A stretch of DNA of 48,443 nt from Spirochaetota bacterium (GCA_038043445.1 JBBTBY010000013.1:1-48443), one strand, 5' to 3'; positions 36,006 through 44,966 are shown, counted from the first letter of the stretch. Made by a program: numbers and translations. The notes: a model not told the origin generated them from the sequence alone.

Positions 36006-37301
36006 TCATTTCCCCACGTGCGGGATACGGACGGTGAACACGGTGCGTTCGTTGGGAACGCTTTCCGCCGTGACCGTGCCGCCGAGCGTGCCCACGATGT
36101 ACTCATGGACGAAATACAGGCCAAGCCCGGTCTTCTTCTTCGAATAGAGCGAGAACATGTCCGTGATGTCCTCGGCGCTGATGCCGGGGCCATTATCCTC
36201 GACAGTGACCTCGATGCACTCGCCGGCAGCGACCGATACGCGTACGCGTTTTTCCGCGGAAGACTGCATGGCCGGCGTGTCAATGGCATTGGTGATGAGG
36301 TTGAGGAACACCGAGAGGAGGCGGTACTTTGATGCGGTGAGGTATATCGGGTCGCCCTCATCGATACCGGATGTTACGAACTCGATGAGCGCCGTTCTTT
36401 TCCGGCTGATGCGGATGAACGCGAGCGCTTCCCGTGTGATCTCCCGCACATCGACGGTCTCCACGAACTGCGGGTCAAGCTTGATGTATGAGAGGAACTG
36501 ATCGACGATGGTCTCTGTATCTGTTACGCTTTGCCCGATGATGGGGTAGAAGCGTTCACCCTCCGCCGGCTGCGCCGCATGCGCGCGTATGCTGTTCAGC
36601 GAGGTGACTATCGTGTGCATCATGCTCTTAACGTCGTTGAGCATGACGGAAAATATCTCGCCGCTCACGATGAATTTCATCGAGCCGATGAGCCGTTCAT
36701 TGAGACGGGTGTTCTCCTCAAGGCGTTCGGCGATGTATGAGAGGAGCAGGCTGTAGAGCCGGGTGACGAAGGCATGTGCGGAGATTATTATCAGAATCTT
36801 GACGAGGAAGAACACGATATTGGAATGAGCGTACCGGAAATAGAGCACGGCATCCGTGGCGATCATGGTCGCAAGGAAATAGACGGTTATCCACAACGCG
36901 TTCGGCAGGATGCGAAAAGCCGGGGTGATGGAACGATAGAAATATGCCCCCTGTATGGTCACGATGGGGATGAGGAATATCGGCGAGAATTGTATCTGGA
37001 AATAGACACGGGTGATGGCATCGAGCACGAGGAGATAGATGATATCGAGCAAGAGGAAATGCAGGATAATATCGCGATTACAGTCCTTCCTGCGGAAAAG
37101 GTGTAAGCCGGCGTCGACCACGGCAATAATGCCCGTCTCTACCACGGCGGCGATAAAATACAGGAAGAGAATATCCCGATACTGCGGAAAAACGAACATG
37201 GCCGCAGCAAGCGCACAATTGCTGACAGCGGAGATGGAATATCGCAGTGTGACGAAATAGCGCGAGCCGAACACTGCGGGGTAGGGATAGGGGTCGTGCA
37301 T
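36006..37301 (-). CDS. Membrane histidine-kinase-like protein lacking the phospho-acceptor His
   Basis: A 431-aa paralogue of the neighbouring kinase, with the same six-segment sensor and near-identical linker (SMKFIVSGEIFSVML). Where the neighbour has His221 in MLHDLKN, this protein has Asn222 in MLNDVKS. The ATP-binding motifs remain: NLITNAID, DNGPGIS and GLGLYFVHEY. It may therefore bind ATP but not autophosphorylate on the usual His; a His five residues on (SMMHTIV) is conserved in both and is not the usual acceptor. It has its own promoter with a palindromic spacer. Pseudokinase or allosteric partner is an inference. Confidence 0.9.
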   Translation of the reverse strand: MHDPYPYPAVFGSRYFVTLRYSISAVSNCALAAAMFVFPQYRDILFLYFIAAVVETGIIAVVDAGLHLFRRKDCNRDIILHFLLLDIIYLLVLDAITRVYFQIQFSPIFLIPIVTIQGAYFYRSITPAFRILPNALWITVYFLATMIATDAVLYFRYAHSNIVFFLVKILIIISAHAFVTRLYSLLLSYIAERLEENTRLNERLIGSMKFIVSGEIFSVMLNDVKSMMHTIVTSLNSIRAHAAQPAEGERFYPIIGQSVTDTETIVDQFLSYIKLDPQFVETVDVREITREALAFIRISRKRTALIEFVTSGIDEGDPIYLTASKYRLLSVFLNLITNAIDTPAMQSSAEKRVRVSVAAGECIEVTVEDNGPGISAEDITDMFSLYSKKKTGLGLYFVHEYIVGTLGGTVTAESVPNERTVFTVRIPHVGK

Positions 37302-37321
37302 GAGGTTCCTTTCTTACCCGT

Positions 37322-37349
37322 ATGATACAGCACCGGGGCGTGCTGTCAA
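37322..37349 (-). promoter_or_regulatory. Promoter of the kinase-like gene with a palindromic spacer
   Basis: Minus strand TTGACA, a 16-base spacer and TATCAT. The spacer contains an inverted repeat ACAGCAC-N6-GTGCTGT (37327-37346) that touches both boxes, a classic position for a repressor site. Confidence 0.7.
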
Positions 37350-37391
37350 GAATGTTCTTGGCGGAAGGAACGCCGTGTTCGATGCACTTCC

Positions 37392-37419
37392 TTGACTTTG
37401 CATTGTGTCAGGGTATAAT
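37392..37419 (+). promoter_or_regulatory. Promoter of the purS-purQ-nadB operon
   Basis: TTGACT, a 16-base spacer and a perfect TATAAT at 37414-37419, 27 bases before the purS ATG. It is divergent from the kinase-like promoter, with about 40 bases between. Confidence 0.8.
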
Positions 37420-37446
37420 CCGCACATCCGATATGAGGCGGTCCCC

Positions 37447-37680
37447 ATGAAGGCCATTGTCAATGTGTACCTGAAAAAGAACATCCTCGATCCGCAGGGC
37501 GTAACGGTGCAGAAAGCGCTGTCCTCGCTCGGTTTCGGCGTTTCCTCGCTCCGTATCGGCAAACGCTTTGAGATAGAGGTCGACAGCAACGACCCGCAAG
37601 CAGTGAAGAAAATGCTCGCCGAAGCAAGCGATAAGCTCCTTGCCAATCCGGTGATAGAGGACTTCGAGGTGATCGTGTGA
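37447..37680 (+). CDS. purS: Phosphoribosylformylglycinamidine synthase subunit PurS
   Basis: Small subunit of the three-part FGAM synthase (PurS-PurQ-PurL) of purine synthesis, bridging the glutaminase and synthetase. 77 aa: [37 protein letters not shown] and a closing NPVIEDFEV match the family. I start at 37447 rather than the in-frame upstream codon 37405, which lies within the promoter. The stop overlaps the purQ GTG start. Confidence 0.93.
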   Translation: MKAIVNVYLKKNILDPQGVTVQKALSSLGFGVSSLRIGKRFEIEVDSNDPQAVKKMLAEASDKLLANPVIEDFEVIV

Positions 37681-38363
37681 AGGTCGCCGTCATTGTCTTC
37701 CCCGGATCGAACTGCGACCGCGACTGCCGCCACGTAGCCGGCACGGTGTTCCACGAACAGGCGTCATTCGTCTGGCACAAGGACCAATTCGATGAAAAAG
37801 CGTACGATCTGATAATACTCCCGGGCGGGTTTTCCTACGGTGACTATCTGCGCTGCGGCGCCATCGCCCGTTTTTCGCCGGTCATGCAGAGCGTCATAGC
37901 GCATGCAAAGCGCGGCGGGTTTGTGCTCGGCATATGCAACGGATTTCAGGTGCTTACCGAGGCGCATCTGCTTCCCGGTGCGCTCATCCGCAACACGAAC
38001 CTGAAATTCGTCTGTAAGGATTCCTGTCTGCGTGTCGAGAACGCGAAGACGCGTTTTACGAGCGGCTACAAAAAGAACGCCGTCATATCGGTGCCGATAG
38101 CCCACGGCGAGGGAAATTACCGTGCCGACGATGCGCTCTTGTCATCGCTCGTTGAAAACGGACAGATAGTGTTCACCTACTGCACGGAAGCGGGCGATGT
38201 GACGCCCGAGGCGAACCCCAACGGCTCGTGCAGGAATATCGCCGGCATCATCAATCGCGAGGGGAATGTACTCGGTATGATGCCCCATCCGGAGCGGGTG
38301 AGCGAATCCATACTCGGCGGCACCGGCGGGGCGCCGCTCTTTCAATCGATATTCGCCGCATAG
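37677..38363 (+). CDS. purQ: Phosphoribosylformylglycinamidine synthase subunit PurQ (glutaminase)
   Basis: Releases ammonia from glutamine for FGAM synthesis. Class I amidotransferase: nucleophile Cys87 in [11 protein letters not shown] and catalytic His in [20 protein letters not shown] is typical. 228 aa. GTG start overlaps the purS stop by two bases. purL is not in the window, so it must lie elsewhere. nadB follows ten bases downstream. Confidence 0.95.
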   Translation: MKVAVIVFPGSNCDRDCRHVAGTVFHEQASFVWHKDQFDEKAYDLIILPGGFSYGDYLRCGAIARFSPVMQSVIAHAKRGGFVLGICNGFQVLTEAHLLPGALIRNTNLKFVCKDSCLRVENAKTRFTSGYKKNAVISVPIAHGEGNYRADDALLSSLVENGQIVFTYCTEAGDVTPEANPNGSCRNIAGIINREGNVLGMMPHPERVSESILGGTGGAPLFQSIFAA

Positions 38364-38373
38364 AAAATAAAAG

Positions 38374-39873
38374 ATGAACACAGCCATTATCGGATGCGGC
38401 ATCGCAGGACTCACCGCCGCACTTGAACTTGCCGAACGCGGCATATCCGTCGAGCTCATCACCAAAGAGGTGGACCCCCTCGAAAGCAATTCCTATCATG
38501 CGCAGGGCGGTATCGTGTATGTCAGCCGCGAGGACTCCCCCGAGCTCCTTGTCGCGGATATCATGACCGCCAACGGCAATACCGGCGACAAGGCGATAGC
38601 GCATCTGGTCGCGACGGAAGGCCCCGTTGCCGTGCGTGAGCTCCTCATCGAACGATACGGCGTGCCGTTCGCCCGCGACGGGCACGGCGAATTGTGCTTC
38701 GGCGGCGAGGCCGCGCATTCCACACGGCGTATACTCTACATCAAGGATGCCACCGGCGAAGGGATAGTCCGCACGCTCTATGCGCATGCCGAGAAGCATC
38801 CGCTCATATCGATACGGCGCCGGACGATGATCGCCGGTATCGCCGTGAAAGGGAAACGGGCCGTCGGCGTCTACACCAAAGAGGACGACGGCGATGTTGC
38901 CGCTCTGCCCGCAGACGCGGTGATACTGGCCGCGGGCGGTCTCGGGCAGATCTACGCGCATACGACGAACCCCCGTTCGGCCACCGGCGACGGTTTTGCA
39001 CTCGCCCTTCGTGCCGGGGCTCTGCTTCGCGGCATGGAATATACGCAGTTCCATCCCACGACCATGTTCGACCCGCGTACGAACAACGCCCTTGTGAGCG
39101 AAGCAGTGCGCGGAGAAGGCGCACGCATACTGGCGAAGAACGGCGATGACTTCATGCCGTCGTATCATCCCGCCGCTTCGCTCGCCCCGCGCGACATCGT
39201 TTCACGCGCGATAGCGCTTGAGCTCGTCAAACGCAACGAGGGCTATGTGCTCCTCGACTGCAGGGGCATCAGCGCGGACATGCTTCGCGATCGTTTCCCG
39301 CATATCGTCGAGAAGGCGCTCGCCGCCGGTGTCGATATCACCACGACGCCGCTCCCGGTGGTGCCCGCGTTCCATTTTTCCTGCGGGGGCGTCGCCGTCG
39401 ATGAGCATGCGCGCACAGCGGTGAGCGGGCTCTACGCGGTCGGCGAGGTATCCTCGACGGGTCTGCACGGCGCCAATCGGCTTGCGAGTACATCGCTTCT
39501 TGAGGGTCTTACGTTCGGCAGACGAGCCGCACAGGATATCGCGGAGCAGAAGTTCATGCGTTCAACGCCGGCCATTGCTCCGTGGCATGACAACGGCAGC
39601 CGAGTGCCTGAGGCCGATATGATAACGCAGGACTGGACATCGATAAAGAACATCATGTGGAACTGTGTCGGCATCGTACGGGGCAGGAGACGCCTTGCGC
39701 GTGCGGTACATGACCTTACGCATGTGCGGGCGGCGATGGGGCGATATTATGCAGGGGCGAAAAAGAACCGCTCGCTGCTGCAGCTGGAGAACGCGCTTAC
39801 GACGGCGAGTGCGGTCGCGTCCGCAGCGAATGACAACCGTGTGAGCGCCGGCTGTCATTATCGAATCGATTAG
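38374..39873 (+). CDS. nadB: L-aspartate oxidase NadB
   Basis: FAD enzyme that oxidises L-aspartate to iminoaspartate, first step of de novo NAD synthesis. Rossmann motif IIGCGIAGLTAALE at the start; the flavin/active-site stretches SYHAQGGI, LAAGGLGQIYAHTTNP, TQFHPTTM and GLYAVGEVSSTGLHGANRLASTS follow. The 499-aa length is a little short because of a compact C-terminal helical domain. It is ten bases after purQ, so NAD and purine synthesis are co-transcribed. nadA and nadC are not in the window. Confidence 0.94.
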   Translation: MNTAIIGCGIAGLTAALELAERGISVELITKEVDPLESNSYHAQGGIVYVSREDSPELLVADIMTANGNTGDKAIAHLVATEGPVAVRELLIERYGVPFARDGHGELCFGGEAAHSTRRILYIKDATGEGIVRTLYAHAEKHPLISIRRRTMIAGIAVKGKRAVGVYTKEDDGDVAALPADAVILAAGGLGQIYAHTTNPRSATGDGFALALRAGALLRGMEYTQFHPTTMFDPRTNNALVSEAVRGEGARILAKNGDDFMPSYHPAASLAPRDIVSRAIALELVKRNEGYVLLDCRGISADMLRDRFPHIVEKALAAGVDITTTPLPVVPAFHFSCGGVAVDEHARTAVSGLYAVGEVSSTGLHGANRLASTSLLEGLTFGRRAAQDIAEQKFMRSTPAIAPWHDNGSRVPEADMITQDWTSIKNIMWNCVGIVRGRRRLARAVHDLTHVRAAMGRYYAGAKKNRSLLQLENALTTASAVASAANDNRVSAGCHYRID

Positions 39874-39914
39874 GGTGATACCAAGAGCATCGTACCGATA
39901 ATTGGCTTTTTGTT

Positions 39915-39923
39915 TGCTATAAT
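39915..39923 (+). promoter_or_regulatory. Extended -10 promoter, leaderless layout
   Basis: TGCTATAAT; the -10 box ends six bases before the ATG at 39930. No clear -35 box is seen, as is usual for extended -10 promoters. Confidence 0.6.
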
Positions 39924-39929
39924 CGTCCC

Positions 39930-40589
39930 ATGGCGTATAATAGCAGCATGAAGCGCGAAAAGCACATACCGTATTTCGAGCTTGTCGAGACGTTCAAGGC
40001 GTCGGAATGCCCGGTCTGTCACCTCATCAAGGACCGCCGCGATAAATACTTCAACACGCTCGTCTATGAGCATCTCACCGATAAATTCTTCCGCGCCGCG
40101 TACAATACGACGTTCGGTTTCTGCAACGATCATGCGCATAAATTCCTCGAATATACCAACGGTGCCGGCATTGCCATCGTGCATGAAAGCCTTCTTGACA
40201 TCGCCATCGAAGCGCTTGCGAAGGGATCGCTTAAGGGCATCAAGCGCGGGGAATGCAAGATGTGCGTGAATGAGCGCACCATGGAAATGCAGTATCTCTC
40301 GACGACGGCCGCCTATTTCGAGGATGATGCGTTTAAGCGCGATTTTCTTTCATCGCCGGGACTCTGTGTGCCGCATTACGCCATGCTCGAGAAAGAGACA
40401 TGGGGCATGCCGAAATGGTTCCATGAATACCATCTGAAAAAATACCGCGAGTTGCGCGATGCGTCGCGGAAATTCATCGACAGCACGGACTTCACCAAGA
40501 AGGTCGATATCACCGAAGAGGAAAAGGGCGTATGGAAGAAGGTGATACCGCTCCTCTACGGATACCGCGGGCAGGACCGCGGTCACTGA
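39930..40589 (+). CDS. DUF6062-type protein with two putative zinc sites
   Basis: A 219-aa cytoplasmic protein resembling the DUF6062 family; function unknown. Cysteines and histidines fall in a repeated pattern: Cys27-x2-Cys30, Cys65-x2-His68, then Cys109-x2-Cys112 and Cys146-x2-His149, spaced nearly equally in both halves. This suggests an internal duplication with one CCCH metal site per half (observation plus inference). No ribosome site precedes the ATG; a leaderless start is likely. A second in-frame ATG is at 39948. Confidence 0.8.
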   Translation: MAYNSSMKREKHIPYFELVETFKASECPVCHLIKDRRDKYFNTLVYEHLTDKFFRAAYNTTFGFCNDHAHKFLEYTNGAGIAIVHESLLDIAIEALAKGSLKGIKRGECKMCVNERTMEMQYLSTTAAYFEDDAFKRDFLSSPGLCVPHYAMLEKETWGMPKWFHEYHLKKYRELRDASRKFIDSTDFTKKVDITEEEKGVWKKVIPLLYGYRGQDRGH

Positions 40590-40597
40590 AAATTTTA

Positions 40598-40617
40598 CAC
40601 GGGGCTGAAGCCCTGTG
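40598..40617. repeat. Short palindrome, possible terminator between convergent genes
   Basis: CACGGGGCT and AGCCCTGTG pair around a two-base centre with one G-T pair. On the minus strand it is followed by TAAAATTTT, so it may end the hexosaminidase transcript. Confidence 0.5.
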
Positions 40618-40622
40618 CTTCT

Positions 40623-43280
40623 TCACTCTACGATCGTAACGCCCGCGATCACATATCCCATGTTCTTCGCCGCAGTGAGCGTTATCGACTTCACCATGCC
40701 GCCGACGGCCATGTCGTACTGCCAGAGCCCATGCTTCCCGCCGGAGGAATACACCGGCTGTGCGACGGAATAGATCTCCTCGCGAGCATTGCGCGTGAGC
40801 AGTTTTCCGTTCTCGACATCGCCGGGCATGAGAAGCTTCATGACGATATTGCCGATCTCGCGGCGTATGACAATGGGCTGTTTGACCGACGTATCCCCCT
40901 CAATGCTGATGGCGCCGATCTCCTTCATCGCAACGTCCGTCTGAAGACTGGTATAGAGGAACGATATCGCCTTTGCACGCCTGCCGACCGGTATCGTGAG
41001 CGATTTCTCCTCGGTAACGGTAATGCCCGCCGCGGATCCGCTTCCCGCGAAGAAGAAAGGCATGCCGTATTCGGTCGTGAACGTTCCGGCGCTGAAACCG
41101 CCCGGCTCAGCGAATGAAGAATCAGCCGCCGCGGAGAGGTCTACGGGTGCTGCCGTCTCACCGCCGCGCGGGAAATAGCGTACCGGATACATCCCGGCGA
41201 CGACATTGTTGAAACCGCGCACGGCGAACGACGGCGTATAGAAATCGACGGCCGGTGTATACGCATTCCAGAACGATACGCCCGCCTGTACATACGGCCA
41301 CATCTTTTTTGCGTATTGGAACATCGACTTCGCATTGCCGCTGTATCCTGTCCACGTGGTATGGAGCATGCCGTAGATGTTCTTCTTTTTCCCGTAGCGT
41401 GAAAAATTGATGATGTTGTTCACATCCTCTTCGCCGGTGGCGCCGATAACACGGAAGCCCAGGGCCTGGAACTGATCGACCTCGGGGAATTCCGCCGCGG
41501 GGCGGTAATCCCAGACGGCTATCATCGCGCTTTTATCCATCTTTTTCGCTACGTTGAGGAGTTCCTCGCGATGCGCCGGATGCGAACGCCCGTTGAGATA
41601 ATCCTGCCAGACCATGAGCGACAGGTTTTCCTTCTTCGCGTACACTTCATAGAACTGCATGTCTTTCCAGAGAAGATCGGCAAGCGACAGCTTCATGTTC
41701 TCCGGACGGTTCGGATACTTTCCGCGCATAGTGACCTCATCATGACCGATGTGGATATATGACGGCGAGGGAAATATCGTACGCATGTCCGCGAAGAGTT
41801 CGTTCATTATCTCGTATGTCCTCGGGTTGGAAACGTTATACGCATACGGCATTCCAGGGTCTTCGGCGATATCGATGTTCGCCTTGTTCTTAAAGAGATA
41901 TTCGCTGTGTCCATAGGTCTGAAAGAGCGGATCGACATCGATGAAATGCTCTTCGGCGATGCGTATGAGCTCCTTCATATCGTCCATCGACATGCCCCAT
42001 GCCTGATGGAGCTCCGGATGGCTCGGCCATTTCGCGTATTCGCATTCGAAGAGTATGCGGTTTATCCTGAGCGGGCCGAACACGTTCCTGATGAAAAGCG
42101 AATGGAGCTTGAGCGAGTTGTCGTCGGCAAGGAGATGTATGCTGCGATAGGGGAAATCCGCCCAGTCCTTCACGGTGCCGATGCGAATGGCGCCGCTCTC
42201 ATCACAGAGCTGTACTACGGTGGAAAGAGCATAGTAAATGCTCGCCGGCGTGTTCGCGCTGATGACGACGCCTGACTTGCTAACCGATATCTCGTGATAA
42301 TCGAATGATGAAGCGTTCGGCGCGGCCGCTTTCTTCACGGTGATGAATCCGGCGGCTTCCGGCTTTGCCGTACGGGCGATACCGGCGGCGGTAAAGAGCT
42401 CCGTGAGAAGCGATGCGTAGCGCGCCGTGTTCTTTGAGTTCTCGATGGCGATGCCGAGCGATGCGGGGAGCATCACCGTTCCGCCGGATATCGATGCGCT
42501 CTTCGGCTTCGGGAATATCTCGCTGCTGAGCGATCGTTTCTGCACTGACATCGGTGCGCGAAGCGAGATCGATCCGCCCTGCGGCGTCACCGCCGGGAGC
42601 GCGATGAAGCTCTTGAAATCGCCGGATGCGGTAAGCGTCATCTCATGATAGAAACGCTCGCCCTTCGCGATGGACGGCGCCGTCGATACCGGAAAAATGA
42701 ATATTTCGCGGCCCTTGTACGGTTTTGCACGGCGGTCGACCATCGTGAAACCGGGGCCTTTCACCGCTTCGATGACTATCGTGCCGATCTTGCTTTTCAT
42801 GGTAAGCCGTTTCGATTCCGCTGATATTTCGGAAAGTGATGATGTCACGTTCATCACCATGCCGCCTTCGTTCTCAACGCGTGCATCCTCCATGAATATC
42901 GCCGGTATTGCGAGCGGAATGTATTCGAGCATGGCATCGCGTTCCACCTTGAGCGTGCCGTCGATGACGATGCGTATCGACTGGGGTGAAACCGATTCGA
43001 ACCGGAATTCGTCCATGTAGAAATCGGTGGGGCTGTCAGGGTCGGAGGTGATAAGGAGCGACGATGCCGTGCGTGTTGTCTTAACGGGGAATTTCGCGAG
43101 CCAGAAATACTGCGTCTTCCAGCTTTTCTCCACGCAGACGAACGAAGTTCCCATGCTGAACTTGTTCTCCTTGAAAGTGACCGTCGGGCCGTCGTTGCGG
43201 TTGGCCATTTCGAATTTCCAGTCGCCCTGGGCGAAGATCGATGCAGTGAGAATGATGATGAGCGCGATCACGTGTTTCAT
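40623..43280 (-). CDS. Secreted glycoside hydrolase family 20-like beta-hexosaminidase with unknown N-terminal module
   Basis: An 885-aa protein. The start at 43280 follows GGAGGC and opens a signal peptide (MKHVIALIIILTASIFAQG); the long frame upstream is not supported. Residues about 20-250 are a module shared with the neighbouring deacetylase. A GH20 domain-2-like region (about 270-375) includes ISANTPASIYYALSTVVQL. The catalytic barrel (about 377-680) has the paired acid residues Asp514-Glu515 in YIHIGHDEV. A C-terminal beta-rich domain follows. GH20 enzymes release terminal GlcNAc or GalNAc by substrate-assisted catalysis. Exact substrate unknown. Confidence 0.85.
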   Translation of the reverse strand: MKHVIALIIILTASIFAQGDWKFEMANRNDGPTVTFKENKFSMGTSFVCVEKSWKTQYFWLAKFPVKTTRTASSLLITSDPDSPTDFYMDEFRFESVSPQSIRIVIDGTLKVERDAMLEYIPLAIPAIFMEDARVENEGGMVMNVTSSLSEISAESKRLTMKSKIGTIVIEAVKGPGFTMVDRRAKPYKGREIFIFPVSTAPSIAKGERFYHEMTLTASGDFKSFIALPAVTPQGGSISLRAPMSVQKRSLSSEIFPKPKSASISGGTVMLPASLGIAIENSKNTARYASLLTELFTAAGIARTAKPEAAGFITVKKAAAPNASSFDYHEISVSKSGVVISANTPASIYYALSTVVQLCDESGAIRIGTVKDWADFPYRSIHLLADDNSLKLHSLFIRNVFGPLRINRILFECEYAKWPSHPELHQAWGMSMDDMKELIRIAEEHFIDVDPLFQTYGHSEYLFKNKANIDIAEDPGMPYAYNVSNPRTYEIMNELFADMRTIFPSPSYIHIGHDEVTMRGKYPNRPENMKLSLADLLWKDMQFYEVYAKKENLSLMVWQDYLNGRSHPAHREELLNVAKKMDKSAMIAVWDYRPAAEFPEVDQFQALGFRVIGATGEEDVNNIINFSRYGKKKNIYGMLHTTWTGYSGNAKSMFQYAKKMWPYVQAGVSFWNAYTPAVDFYTPSFAVRGFNNVVAGMYPVRYFPRGGETAAPVDLSAAADSSFAEPGGFSAGTFTTEYGMPFFFAGSGSAAGITVTEEKSLTIPVGRRAKAISFLYTSLQTDVAMKEIGAISIEGDTSVKQPIVIRREIGNIVMKLLMPGDVENGKLLTRNAREEIYSVAQPVYSSGGKHGLWQYDMAVGGMVKSITLTAAKNMGYVIAGVTIVE

Positions 43281-43301
43281 GGTTGCCTCCGTACAGCAGT
43301 G

Positions 43302-43327
43302 GAACAGCGGGTTGCAAATCGCTGTTC
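43302..43327. repeat. Palindromic repeat, second copy
   Basis: Stem GAACAGCG...CGCTGTTC around GGTTGCAAAT. It is a slightly decayed copy of the perfect palindrome at 10433-10460, here placed between the hexosaminidase and deacetylase genes, without the outer inverted arms. Confidence 0.75.
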
Positions 43328-43350
43328 TCGTGGATGATATATATTGCTTC

Positions 43351-44883
43351 TCATTGCGGTTTTCCCCAATGCTCAGGATGCGTAAGAATAATGACCCGTG
43401 TGCCCCGTGTGAGCGACGCGAGGTATGCGGCAAGATCGGCGACACTTTTGTCCTTGAAACGCCCGTCGATATCGCCGGTCGACACATCGCGCTTGATAAG
43501 GTATGCCTCATACGAAAGTCCGTAGTCGGCGGTGGAATGCATGCCGTACGGATAGGAGACGCCGTTCGTCACGATATGTCCCTTCTTCCCGAACTCGGAG
43601 AACATCCACATATTGTTGAGTCCCATACCGATGACGGTGCCGTCGCCGTGCGCCGCCGCTCCCGTAACGGTGATGCCGAGCGTGCGGTATCGCTCTATCT
43701 CTTCTTTCATGAACGCAACGGGGTCGAACTGATATTTCCACATCATGCTGAAAAGATCGGTATGTATGCCTATCTCAAATCCCTTATCCGAGAGCTTTTT
43801 CGCGAGCGCGCGTATCGCCGCGTTCGGGGCGATGATGCCGTTCTTCACATCGCCGTAATATGTTGCCGAGTGAAGGATGTAGTATGTCGACCGTATGCCC
43901 GCTTCATGCTCGAGCTTCGCCATCGCAAGCGCTTTTTCGGGATGGCTGTCGATATCGTGGCGCATGCCGATGACGACTGTATCCTTTGTTGTATCCGTAA
44001 CGAGATCGCGCACGGTGAGCACGCGGTACTGCGGTTTCGTTATCTCGGCAAGGAGCGTACGGTAATCGTCCCAGCTGAATTTCCCGCCGTACGCCGATTC
44101 CGCCCGTACGATATCCTCAAGCGGGCGTTCATCAGCGGTACCGAAAAAGACTTTCGTCCTGAGCACGGCCGGCGGTATCTCCGAAGCTGCCGCAGCGGCC
44201 ATAGTGCTTTTCTGACGTACGGTGAACGATACTTCCTGCTCGTACACATCGTTCTGCGAGAGCGTTACCGCTTTCTGCTCCATGATGATGAAACCCTTCG
44301 CGCCGAGATAGGGCTTTTCGCGCCTGTCCTGCATGATGAGCTTACTGCCCTTCTTGACGGTGACGGTAATGTCACACTTCGGTGAGCGTATCTCGCAGAC
44401 GCTCCATGGAGGAGAATCGGGCATGGTTCCTGCATAATATGCCGCCAGATCGATGGTCTTTGCGTCGAATGCCATCTTCGCTCCGCTCATCACCGCTTCG
44501 GGTATGTTCGCAACGACATGCGTAACGAAGGCGCTTACGTTCTCCGTGAGAATGCCGCGCACCGCTATCGCGAACGTATCGGGAGATGCCGCCGTGATGC
44601 GATGGTATTCGACGGCGAATGGCGATGGCTTCGCCGGGTCGGTGGCGACGGTAAGCCCATGTTCCGAGCGAGTGACGAGCGGGGCATGTTTCGCACCGTA
44701 ATACCAGTGGCTTTTCCAAGGCGGTTCCATACAGAGAAGGAGTGAATTGGCGATAATGACAGTATTACTCTGGGCGACGGAGAATCCGGCATTGCCTGTC
44801 CAGTCCATGCGAAAACCGGATTCCTCGATGCCGGCGGCGCTTACGCAGATAGCAGCAAGGATGAAAAGTACATGCATTCTCAT
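43351..44883 (-). CDS. Secreted polysaccharide-deacetylase-like (NodB fold) protein with the same N-terminal module
   Basis: A 510-aa protein with signal peptide (VLFILAAICVSAAG). Residues about 18-235 resemble the N-terminal part of the adjacent hexosaminidase (LIMQDRREKPYLG beside FTMVDRRAKPYKG). The C-terminal part is NodB-like: metal Asp in RHDIDSHPE (His309, Asp310, Asp312), histidines in GIHTDLF, and HGDG and THPEHWG motifs. It may deacetylate an amino sugar polymer, though the His-x3-His spacing is not textbook, so activity is unproven. ATGs at 44883 and two codons later are possible; the first is six bases from a -10 box. Confidence 0.8.
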   Translation of the reverse strand: MRMHVLFILAAICVSAAGIEESGFRMDWTGNAGFSVAQSNTVIIANSLLLCMEPPWKSHWYYGAKHAPLVTRSEHGLTVATDPAKPSPFAVEYHRITAASPDTFAIAVRGILTENVSAFVTHVVANIPEAVMSGAKMAFDAKTIDLAAYYAGTMPDSPPWSVCEIRSPKCDITVTVKKGSKLIMQDRREKPYLGAKGFIIMEQKAVTLSQNDVYEQEVSFTVRQKSTMAAAAASEIPPAVLRTKVFFGTADERPLEDIVRAESAYGGKFSWDDYRTLLAEITKPQYRVLTVRDLVTDTTKDTVVIGMRHDIDSHPEKALAMAKLEHEAGIRSTYYILHSATYYGDVKNGIIAPNAAIRALAKKLSDKGFEIGIHTDLFSMMWKYQFDPVAFMKEEIERYRTLGITVTGAAAHGDGTVIGMGLNNMWMFSEFGKKGHIVTNGVSYPYGMHSTADYGLSYEAYLIKRDVSTGDIDGRFKDKSVADLAAYLASLTRGTRVIILTHPEHWGKPQ

Positions 44884-44889
44884 GACATC

Positions 44890-44898
44890 AGTATACCA
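44890..44898 (-). promoter_or_regulatory. Extended -10 promoter of the deacetylase gene, leaderless layout
   Basis: Minus strand TGGTATACT; six bases then ATG (44883). No good -35 box. Confidence 0.6.
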
Positions 44899-44966
44899 TG
44901 GAATTCAGGATTGTGGCGGGTAGCCGTTTCCCATTGCAGTGTACTATCGTCCCCTCCGCCGAGCAT

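Noticed and set aside
40623-43511. Longer form of the hexosaminidase starting at 43511
   Set aside because: The extra 77 residues run back through the palindromic repeat and the end of the deacetylase gene; the ATG at 43280 has GGAGGC and a proper signal peptide.
43027-44385. 452-codon plus-strand frame opposite the deacetylase and hexosaminidase genes
   Set aside because: Runs antisense through a well-supported signal peptide and catalytic domain; no family features.
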